A stretch of DNA of 64,000 nucleotides from Diphasiastrum complanatum (lineage: Eukaryota; Streptophyta; Lycopodiopsida; Lycopodiales; Lycopodiaceae), in assembly GCA_029204225.1 (NCBI GenBank), contig CM055104.1, forward strand, positions 54,666,538 to 54,730,537, in the 5' to 3' direction. How positions within the stretch are numbered: the stretch's first letter is position 1; every line of letters starts with the position of its first letter. The notes below the pieces were generated by a model. That model made no database searches and was not told the origin of the DNA. It saw nothing but the letters and a program-made list of their open reading frames with translations. Below are positions 54,370 to 64,000 of the stretch, piece by piece. The position numbers and the translations under genes were made by a program.

Positions 54370-57300
54370 ATGAACACCAACGCTTCAAACGATTCTGAAG
54401 TTTCCAAAAAAAATCTAGAGGCTTACTATGAAGATGAAGACCAATCCCCAATTGAACAAGTTGGACTTACAGTTCCTACGACCGACGACACAACAATCCC
54501 TGTATATACATTTCGAATGTGGAGTCTGGGAATCTTCTTCTGCGTATTGCTGGCGTTTTTGAACCAGTTCTTTTCATACCGGACAGAACCACTGTCTGTA
54601 TCAGCAATCTCAGCACAAATTGTAGCACTTCCTTTGGGCCACTTCATGGCAGCAGTTCTGCCCAGAAAACAAATAACATTTCCTGGCACCAAATGGCGAT
54701 TTTCACTTAATCCTGGGCCTTTCAACATGAAAGAGCACGTCCTCATTACCATATTTGCAAATGCTGGGGCGGGTGGCGCATATGCGATTGGCATAGTAAC
54801 TATCTTGAAAGCCTTTTACAAGAAGAAAATCGACTTCTTTGTTGGGCTACTGATCACCATCACCACCCAAGTAAGTGAAACCTCAACTTTGCAAATTCAT
54901 TGATTATATAGTTGGCCGTTTAAGGATGCTGTGTAGTGCAAACGTGCACATAGGGATGGCAGTACTGCACAATGTAATCAACAACCCGATAATATGTCAG
55001 AGTTCTGTTAGATATGAATTCTGGCCACCAGACATGGCTTTAGAAGATTCTTGGTGTCATCATGCATCCTCCAAGTTCCAATAAACGAAGATTTTGTGCA
55101 CTGGGAGATAATGCATATTTTTTGGCTCTTGTTTGGCAAATTTTGTCTGTAACATTTAAGGAGGTAAGCAACGTGTAGATACTCAGTCGACTTATATGTT
55201 TAATCTTGCAGACACTTGGTTACGGGTGGGCAGGAATTTTCCGCTCATATTTGGTGGATCCTGCACACATGTGGTGGCCTTCTAATCTGGTGCAAGTCTC
55301 TTTCTTCAGGCAAGTTTCTAATTGGCTTTCATAAGTTTGTTCTCTATCTCCACAACTTGATTTGAAGGTATCTGTAAAAGATTTTCAAAAGAATCTTTTA
55401 AAAAGCCTGATCATGTCGCAGAATGCACAGCACACCCGTTATCCGCCGTTTCTGTTTACATGTAGCCCGTTCACCCGGGAATGCCATCACCTCTGCCCGA
55501 GTTACCACTTCTACGATCCACGGGTGAATGTTAAACTGCAGCGGGCCCAAATCTACCTTCTTAGCTTCTCTGTCAATATCTTGTTTACCATCTTTTCTGC
55601 TAAGTGATTCCTCTTGCTTTGATTGTGCAGAGCTCTTCATGAAAAGGACATTCGACCAAAGGGAGGATTGACAAGGATGCAATTTTTCCTTATAGCATTG
55701 ATTGCTAGCTTTGCTTACTACACTCTTCCAGGTTACTTGTTCGCCATGTTAACATCAGTTTCATGGGTATGCTGGGCTTGGCCTAATTCAGTAACTGCTC
55801 AGCAGATTGGTTCGGGCCTTCATGGGCTTGGTATTGGGGCCATTGGACTGGATTGGTCGACTATCTCATCATTCCTAGGAAGCCCTCTTGCAACTCCATG
55901 GTTTGCCATTGTGAATGTTATGGTTGGATTTTGTATTGTCTTATATGTCATAACGCCACTTACTTACTGGGGGGATGTTTATGATGCCAAGAAATTTCCA
56001 ATATTTTCCATTAAGCTTTTTGCAGCCGATGGTTCGAGATACAATTTTACAAGAGTGATAGATGACAAGTTCCAGTTGGATATAAATAGCTATGACAATT
56101 ACAGCAGGCTGCATATAAGCACCTTCTTTGTATTTACTTACGGAGTTGGCTTTGCTGCCCTTACAGCAACTGTGACTCATGTGCTACTATTTCACGGAAA
56201 GTAAGTCAAAATCTACGCTGATATGGGTATAAAAGCATGTGTTTGATAATCTAGAAGCTTGATGCATCTTTTGAGAAGCTTAATAAGCTCACGAGCTTCA
56301 TGTCTTTAGAACGCCTTTGTATGATCTTGAAAAAGCATTATTGTCTTTGTGCTCGTGCGTTTATGATTGTAGAGTGACCTATGGTTGGACCTGGATGGCT
56401 CTACCCACAAATAGTTTGTGGCTTTGCATATTTGTGAGCTACCTGTCATGCATTGACTTGTGCATTATTGAGATAGGGATGCTTCCTTGCTTTTTGCAGA
56501 GAAATATGGTTAAGAAGCAGGGCTGCCTTGAACACAGAGAAGCCAGACGTCCACACCCGTCTGATGCAACAGTACAAGCCTGCTCCTCAATACTGGTTTC
56601 TTATACTCTCAGCTCTAGCGTTGGTCGTTTCCATTGTAGGATGTGAGGTATACAATGTTCAACTACAGCTTCGCTGGTGGGGAGTTCTGCTTGCTTGTGG
56701 CATTGCTCTCTTTTTCACACTCCCTATAGGAGTCATAGCCGCCACAACGAATCAGGTGGGCTTAGAATCTCACCAGCATTGCCTTATGATAGATGCATTT
56801 GTGGAAAACAATGGTAAGCAAATGCCTCACAAAAATAGAACTACAGAGACGAGAGAAAGACATGTTCAACTTGAGCAAAGGAGCTGCAAAAGAGCTCAGT
56901 TTTGATCCATTTTGATAGAGATGTTGTTGAATGCAGGTTCCTGGACTGAATGTTATAACAGAACTTATCATAGGTTTTTTGTATCCTGGAAGGCCAGTTG
57001 CCAATGTTTGTTTCAAGACTTACGGCTACATCAGCATGCTTCAGGCTGTAAGTTTCCTGAGTGACTTCAAGCTGGGCCATTACATGAAAATTCCACCACG
57101 ATCAATGTTCCTTGTCCAGGTGCTCTTTTCACATCTATCTAGCACTAAGCTGCTCACTTTCTTTCCAATTCTCTTCTCAAACCTAAAGGAATTGATATGA
57201 AAGTTCATAGATTTCGTGCATATTTACAGGGATGTCTTTCACTTGTTACTACAGGTGATTGGCACTGTTCTAGCAGCAGTAATAAATCTAGCAACTGCTT

Positions 57301-57872
57301 GGTGGCTATTGACATCCATAACAAATATCTGCAACACAGACCTGCTGCCATCAGACAGTCCCTGGACTTGCCCTGGAGATAACGTTTTCTTTGATGCTTC
57401 GGTTATTTGGGGTCTTATAGGACCCAAAAGGATTTTTGGATCCTTGGGACTCTACAAGCAAATTAACTGGTTTTTACTATTCGGCGCAGTTGCACCTGTT
57501 CCAGTTTGGTTATTATCCAAGGCCTTTCCAAATCAAGCATGGATCCGTTCTATCAATATGCCCATATTGATAGGTGCGACTGGATCGATGCCTCCAGCAA
57601 GTTCAGTGAATTATACAACTTGGTTCTTTGTGGGTTTTATTTTCAACTATGTCATCTTCAAGTATCACAAAGCATGGTGGCAGAGACACAACTATGTCTT
57701 GTCTGGAGCTCTAGATGCTGGCTTGGCTTTTATGGGAGTTTTTCTCTACTTCACAACAGGTTTAGAGAACAAAAGCATTACTTGGTGGGGATCAAATCTG
57801 GACAATTGCCCTCTTGCAACCTGCCCAAGAGCTCCTGGAGTAATAGCAAATGGTTGTCCTGTTGTACAATGA
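54370..57872 (+). CDS. Oligopeptide transporter, OPT family (OPT clade)
   Basis: Six coding exons, inferred from splice sites and family conservation: 54370-54870, 55212-55309, 55631-56200, 56500-56755, 56937-57119, 57255-57872. Together they give 742 codons (741 residues), the usual size for plant OPTs. These are proton-coupled membrane carriers with many transmembrane helices that move small peptides or metal-ligand or glutathione-type substrates. Residues 45-110 hold the first helices. The signature [11 protein letters not shown] is near residue 118, followed by GYGWAGIFR and [11 protein letters not shown]. Exon 5 carries [16 protein letters not shown] and HYMKIPPR, both diagnostic of the OPT clade rather than YSL. 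The last exon has several helices, [10 protein letters not shown] and a cysteine-containing tail. The ATG is the first in frame after a 3' splice site. The frame is intact. The substrate cannot be predicted from sequence. Confidence 0.93.
55310..55630 (+). other. Apparent GC-AG intron in the OPT gene
   Basis: The reading frame requires exon 2 to end TTCTTCAG and exon 3 to begin AGCTCTTCATG, giving the conserved FFRALHEKD. The intron then starts GCAAGT and ends TGCAG. AG/GCAAGT is the typical context for minor GC-AG introns. Using the GT three bases downstream breaks the conserved frame. Confidence 0.8.
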
Positions 57873-58480
57873 GATTTATCAACAGCCCAGATCGAGATAA
57901 CATTAGGGGCAATAGTTGCTTACATATCAAAATAGTCGCGCTTGTCAGTGGACATTGGAAAGGCACCTTACAAAAAGCTTATAATTGCATTCTACACATC
58001 AATTATTGCTATTAACACTCACCATCTAATCAGACCTACACGATAATTGATTAAATTAATTGTCAGGGTTGTATTGAGTAGTCGTATAGGCTTTACTAAA
58101 TTGAAGGTCCATGTACTTTAGAATCAATACATTTTCTATACATATTTTTATGATTTTGAGTGTTGGCATTTCATTGAAATTGCGATTTGAATAAGAGGCA
58201 GTAAGTTTGTGATAATCATGAACCGCTTTGTGGTGAGTGGAAACTATTATTATTTGTCTGACGAGAACAGAAAGCAGCTTTTCTGGTCATTTTTGGGGTA
58301 TGATTGTTGACATGCAACAAAACTATGATATGTACTGTAGATTTTGCTTTACATTAAATACAGGTTGGTGGGTTGAAGCTTCGAAGTTCTCGTGTTTTGA
58401 TCTTGCTTGCATGATATTGATACGAGGAGTCTCCAATTTCTTAGGTTGTCTTTGGTATTGATGCTATTAGAAATCTTGAG
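57873..58480 (+). other. OPT 3' untranslated region and downstream sequence
   Basis: No canonical AATAAA was seen close to the stop. AATCAATACATTT near 58120 is a possible poly(A) context. No further gene was noticed before the copia relic. Confidence 0.35.
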
Positions 58481-58489
58481 CTCATCATT

Positions 58490-59400
58490 TGGTATCAGAG
58501 AAGGAAGTTCAAATCAGCCTTAACGTTGGCATTGTTGGGCCAGATATAGTGATTGCTACATTGTATAAAACATTGTTTAAAAGGCCTTATATACTTTTCA
58601 ACGCACCAAAAAAGCTCGAGAATCAAATGCATGCTTCAAAAATTAACAAAAAAAGTAGTGAGACAGGTTCTGTTTTCTTAGTCAGACTTTTAAACAAAGT
58701 CTGAAAGGCTATAACTTTGGCATTTTTTGGTCAAATCCAATGAATGTGTGCATCGTCAAAAGCCCTTGGAGTCATTTTTCAACAAATTGAAAATATTAGA
58801 AATTGGATGTTTTGTTCAAAAGTTATGAGCAAAACAATGAGACATGACTTGATTTGTGTGTGAACATAACATGTGTAGAAGTTGCAAGGTACCTATCAAT
58901 AGAGATTTATAACATTTATGATGAAGCAATCTAAATTTATGGTAAACTAATCCTAGGGAGTATGGCCAATATGGAAGAATCATTGTTTGTGAAGCCAATA
59001 GCCTTTGCATCATCTAACTACGACTTGTGGAAGCTTAAGATGAAGAACATAATCATTGAGAGTAAGGTGTGAGACATTGTCACGAGAGTGAAAAGAAAAC
59101 TATTTTGGAACCCAAAGCCAACGCATATGATAGATGAAGCCACACAATCTCACTTTTATCAACTTATCCATGAAAGATCATGTACAGACATTGACAATGT
59201 AGCCACCCATGATGGGCTTGGGAAGCTCTAAGAGAGCAATACGAGACGTCAAATCTCTCAAGCATGTTATCTCTTGATCTAAGCTCTAATAATGTTCAAA
59301 TGGAAGACAAAGATACAAAGTTTTCTAACCAAGATCAAATAATTATAAGTTAATCTAGAGAGATTAATTACATACAATTTGGGAGAGAATATGAGATGAC
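58490..59400 (+). pseudogene. Decayed copia leader and gag
   Basis: TTTGGTATCAGAGAAG at 58490 resembles a tRNA-Met primer site. At 58960 the plus strand opens MANMEESLFVKP and continues FASSNYDLWKLKMKNIII, a copia gag opening, with a stop after SKV. Degenerate sequence follows. No pol or LTR pair was found. Confidence 0.6.
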
Positions 59401-59499
59401 GAACTAGTACAAACCACTATGACTGCTATCATGGACGGGCATCAAATGTTTATTGTGATCTATCATCAAGAGAGAGATTACCTACTTTTGAGTTGAGCA

Positions 59500-59570
59500 T
59501 GTTAGAATTCCTACCTAATTCTATTTTCTAAAGAGGACCTATTGATTATGTAGATGTATTTGATTTCTAA
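59500..59570 (+). mobile_element. LTR-edge fragment related to the one at 2893
   Basis: TGTTAGAATTCCTACCTAAT at 59500 matches the minus-strand LTR start at 2893 with few differences over about 30 bp. No polypurine tract is evident upstream. Confidence 0.4.
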
Positions 59571-60034
59571 CAGCCTATAGAATTACAAAGGAATTGAAAC
59601 CTTGTATATATGTACATAGGTGGATCCCAAACATGTGGAGGTTGTTTCCACGCTTGAAGGACATCCCTAAATAGGATAGGACCAAATATTAGGAATAGAC
59701 ATGTCATTTGACCAAGTTTTATAAGTTAGAATCTATGTCCTAGAATGTAGGAATCTTGAAGAGGTGCAATTTGATTGGACCACAACAAGAGAGGCAAATA
59801 CCTTTTGAGGAGGTTTAGGAATGATCATGTGGCACCCTCACACTTGTGACTCAGTACTTTGAGCTTCGGCCCATTATGTGTCTACCCTTTGGGAGCTCAT
59901 TTTGATAAATGCAAAAATATTTCTTTTTCTTTTCCTCATCCTTAATTTTGAAATGACACACTTGTGATGAGTCACACACTTTTAGGATCTTTTCCATTAT
60001 TTTGAAGATAGGACTCCATTTTTTAAGGCCTAGT

Positions 60035-60066
60035 TGTTAGAAATCAATGATAAACTTCATTGTTAC
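60035..60066 (+). mobile_element. 32-bp fragment of the Copia-D LTR start
   Basis: The first 32 bases of the Copia-D LTR (TGTTAGAAATCAATG...TGTTAC) occur exactly here, then homology stops. It is probably a truncated LTR or a recombination scar. Confidence 0.75.
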
Positions 60067-60069
60067 ACT

Positions 60070-60685
60070 TCTTTCACAAATACAAAAGGAACATGTTTCA
60101 TAAGAATTTGTTTGATCAAACATTTTAAGCAATATATTGAAGAGAACATCATTTATATTGGTGATATTTGGTCACTAATTCAAAGTGAATGTATATTGAC
60201 AACTAGGTTTTTTAATCAAAGCACATAAAATGTATCATCAACCACAAATAATCTGAAAAGCTATCTCTTTGGGAAACGATAATCATTTATACTATACATT
60301 GTATCTAACTTGAGTAAAAGTAGCCTTCGACATTATTATGATTTTTTTTTTTGCACTATTACAGTTGCAGTTGATAATATCTGTGACAATGAATGTCATA
60401 CTCAACCACTAGAACCAGAGCTGAACGATTGGGGTGATTTCAAAAATAGAAAGATGTGACTCTGAGGTATCACTTAACATCAAGAACCTTCTAGGAGCTT
60501 CAGAGAGCATCTGACAAATTATTTAATTTCTTTAAAAACACTAAGCAGCCAGAAATGGAAGCGCTTGCTCAACGTTTTTTTTCCAATTTTAAGATCAAAT
60601 ATGATTACTTTAGATAAACTTTTTCTAATGATGTTGATAGTTACATATCATAGTTCGAGTCGATTGTTGTATTTAACAATGAACT
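60070..60685. other. Unassigned sequence
   Basis: No gene or repeat was recognised. It may be upstream sequence of the gypsy gag relic. Confidence 0.3.
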
Positions 60686-60689
60686 ATGA

Positions 60690-61180
60690 TAAACAAACTT
60701 CGCATTTTTTCAAGTTTGAGCAAGCACATATCTGGTACAGCCAGATGGATCGCACAATAATCACTGCATGGGGATCAACTTAAGGAGACATTCCTTAACC
60801 AATTTCAAGAAATCAAATATTCCAGAGGTGCTAGCCAGATTGAATTTTGTGTAAAAGAAAGACAAAGAATTACTAAAGCGATATATGACGAAAGTGAAGA
60901 ATCTTCTTGGAAAGTTGGTGGGCATATATCCAATTGCAATGCAAATTGAATGATTTCTTGCAAGTCTACCCACCAAGATTGAATGATATTACTGACAAGC
61001 ACCTACGAATACATTGGAGAAAATTATTATAATCGAGAAAATTTATGAGACTTTTAAGACTGCAAGGAAAAGAACATCCAATGACAAGTCAAAGAAGAAA
61101 GCTGCAAAAGTGGCCGAACTATCTAACTCCACCAGCAAATCATCTTCAGATTCGAGTGGTTTTGGTTTTGGATTGTAGTC
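60690..61180 (+). pseudogene. Possible Ty3/gypsy gag relic
   Basis: Plus-strand frames contain AHIWYSQM, then across a frameshift DQLKETFLNQFQEIKYSRG, resembling the W..L...F..QF core of the retrotransposon gag domain in plant gypsy elements. A lysine/serine-rich stretch follows. Many stops interrupt it. No zinc knuckle or pol was seen. Confidence 0.5.
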
Positions 61181-61189
61181 TAAATCACA

Positions 61190-61975
61190 GTCCATTGGGC
61201 TAGTGGTTTTGGTGTGTGTTTTTAGAAATTTCATAGTTACAACTGCACTTCATAGTCTTGTTGTAGGAAATCATGATAGGTTACACTTTCACGAAGATGA
61301 TCATGGCTCATGTATATGAATAGATGAGAAGGTTTATAAGCCATTAGAATGAAGAACAATGCCAAACTCACTTTGGAGTTGTTAGTAACGAGTTTGCCAC
61401 ATGAACGATTCTTTCGAAATACTCCCTCAACGGATATGGAAATTTATTTTCTGACATGTTTTGTGATTCAGCTCATCTCTCAAACTTTACAAAAAATCAT
61501 AATTATTATTTTTATATATGAGTATTTATCATGTCATAAACTCATAATCAATAGTGACAAAAGTATGCCTAACTTTTAAAATAGTAGTTTCACAATATTA
61601 CAATCAGTTTTCAAAAGTAACGACAAATTTATTATTAAATATTTGTAGTTTTATAACTTAATAGAAACATTTCAAAATTAATATTCATGAAAGTAGTAGG
61701 AAATTTCACAATGTAATATTTACAATGCACATTCACAATTGCATAAAATGAAGATCACAATTTACTGTGTATGAATTGATGAAAGTAGTGATAAATTTAA
61801 TCATTCTCAATTTCAGGACAAATGGTCACAATTTGTGAATTTAAACACACACAATATCACAATTTATATGAAAAAATTTCACCATAGATATTCATGAGAG
61901 TATCTAGAAATATCAAGTCAAAATCTTATTATTTAGAAAATTTGTTATTTTCTATTCACAATTGCACTATTAAAA
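61190..61975. other. AT-rich, unassigned
   Basis: No coding potential was recognised. Loose recurrence of ATTCATGA, CACAATTT and TTCACAATNTTAC motifs foreshadows the minisatellites that follow. Confidence 0.35.
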
Positions 61976-61984
61976 ATATGTCGC

Positions 61985-62135
61985 AATCAAAGTATTCAAA
62001 GTATCAGGTTCAGCATTCAGAGTATCAAGATCGATATTCAAAGTTTCACGATCAATATTCAAAGTATCACAATCAGTATTCATGGTTTCACGATCACGAT
62101 CAGTATCCAGAGTTTCACGATTAGTATTTAGAGTA
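61985..62135 (+). repeat. 21-24-bp minisatellite coding YSKFHDQ-like heptads
   Basis: About six to seven units of the type TATTCAAAGTWTCACGATCAG. One plus frame translates as repeated YSKYQVQ, YSKFHDQ, YSKYHNQ. A start codon is present upstream (61894), but the frame has no recognisable domain. Confidence 0.75.
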
Positions 62136-62144
62136 TTTATGTTT

Positions 62145-62290
62145 TAGTATTCACATTTCCGTATTCATGATATTCACATTTCTTTCATGATATTCACATT
62201 TCAGTATTCACGATATTCACATTTCAATATACACAATATTCACGTTTCAGTATTCACAATATTCAAATTTCAAAATATACATATAAATCT
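62145..62290 (+). repeat. 22-24-bp minisatellite, TATTCACGATATTCACATTTC type
   Basis: Several imperfect units containing GTATTCAYGATATTCACATTTC. It adjoins the heptad-coding minisatellite and shares the TATTCA start. Confidence 0.75.
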
Positions 62291-62299
62291 ATCAACTCC

Positions 62300-63060
62300 T
62301 CGTCCAACCTGCAAAAAGTTCAAACGACCACTTTTCTGGGGGGGAGGGAACAACCATCTATACGCATGCTATTTTGAAAGAGAACATCAACAACCCTAAT
62401 TTCAATATGAAACAACGTCATTTGTTCTTGCATGGCATGTCGACAACAAAGAATACACAGCAAAAGTAGCCCCTGAAATGAAGACAACTTCCAATAAGAA
62501 TTTGTAATCTTTAAATGACTTGCACATACAACCATTAAAGAAAGGACTATGTTGGACTCTTTCTGTGCCTCCCTGATCAGTTGGATCTAGAGGGCTAAGA
62601 ATGGGTTTGGATCTCCAATCGGGTGAGTATCTTGTGTAGTAACATGCTTCGATTGAAAGCAGAGGGGGTTAAACTATGTAGTAGAGGTGGAAATTTAAGC
62701 CAACTAAGGGTATCAAGCTTAGTTTTGGATCGAGAAGTGGAATGGCTTAGACTGGGGAGTGAGTTTCTTGCTTTTCTTTTTCTCTTTTTGGGTTTCTTTG
62801 TTTTGTTTTGATCCTTTTCTTGGATCTTGGTTTCTTGGCTTATCTAGGCATCTTTGGCTCTAGATCTTCTCCTCATGAGGTTGATCTTCTCAAGGGAGGT
62901 GAACAATGGAAAGGGAAACTATCTAATGGATTCTAATGAGCTTTCCAAAGCGGATTTCTTACACCTATTTTGCTTGAGTGTGGATTTTGTGCATTCATCA
63001 TCCAGAATATCACACACAAGAAAAATAGGAGGGCTTCACACAAAAGCAAGAATGGAAGGA
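62300..63060. other. Unassigned, possibly LTR sequence
   Basis: No recognisable gene. The run of T/C-rich stretches leading into (CT)n resembles gypsy LTR composition, but no boundary was found. Confidence 0.3.
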
Positions 63061-63064
63061 GGAG

Positions 63065-64000
<936 letters not shown>

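Noticed and set aside
54426-54794. 122-codon minus frame inside OPT exon 1
   Set aside because: It is a shadow of the conserved plus-strand OPT coding sequence.
58237-58461. Short ORF downstream of the OPT gene as an extra exon
   Set aside because: The OPT protein already reaches its normal C-terminus at 57872, and no splice signals or homology link this frame to it.

Overview
This is a window of plant nuclear DNA: AT-rich, gene-poor and dominated by nested LTR retrotransposons. Evidence for a land plant is the six-exon oligopeptide transporter (OPT) gene, the abundance of Ty1/copia elements primed by initiator tRNA-Met, a possible DUF247 remnant and a BED-finger hAT transposase relic. The lineage cannot be fixed from sequence alone. 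A Penelope-like reverse transcriptase relic and the style of the hAT copy would fit a gymnosperm or a seedless vascular plant, but that is inference.

Layout. 1-8.3 kb holds a broken hAT/BED transposase, an edge of a copia LTR, unassigned repetitive DNA, two related hairpin-plus-(CT)n repeats and a possible DUF247 fragment. 8.4-17.5 kb holds a Penelope-like element (PLE) relic flanked by direct repeats. It is split by Copia-A (9869-16098, minus strand), a full-length but dead copia with matching AGTAT target duplications. 18.1-18.8 kb is a solo LTR related to Copia-A, with CAAGA duplications. 20-24.3 kb is Copia-C, whose RT is interrupted by a ~1.35 kb insertion packed with the near-palindrome GTGGATWATCCAC. 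24.3-29.5 kb is a Ty3/gypsy integrase split by Copia-B (24720-29318, TCGCT duplications). Copia-B has lost gag and RT and carries an unrelated open segment instead. 29.8-31.5 kb holds a dispersed repeat and a minus-strand copia remnant. 32-37.8 kb is Copia-D, with an inverted gag half next to 84-bp GATATCGG repeats. 39.1-39.6 kb has an Athila-like primer site and a 240-bp (CT)n tract. 44.5-44.9 kb is a tandem array of tRNA-like (SINE-head) units. 45-52.5 kb is a nest of copia fragments containing a compact 2.3-kb non-autonomous LTR element (46872-49199, TGTAA duplications).

The only intact host gene recognised is the OPT transporter at 54370-57872. It has six coding exons and encodes 741 residues, with the NPG and KIPPR signatures of the family. 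One of its introns appears to be a GC-AG intron. After it come copia gag and gypsy gag relics, two minisatellites and another (CT)n tract.

Most elements are inactivated by stops, frameshifts, deletions, inversions or later insertions. Insertion order can be read at several sites: Copia-A is younger than the PLE, Copia-B is younger than the gypsy copy, the palindrome element is younger than Copia-C, and the 2.3-kb LTR element is younger than Copia-E. LTR pairs judged by eye are about 94% (Copia-A), 97% (Copia-B) and 96% (2.3-kb element) identical. Three items stand out as possibly undescribed: the palindrome-packed insertion in Copia-C, the unknown segment replacing RT in Copia-B, and the PLE relic.
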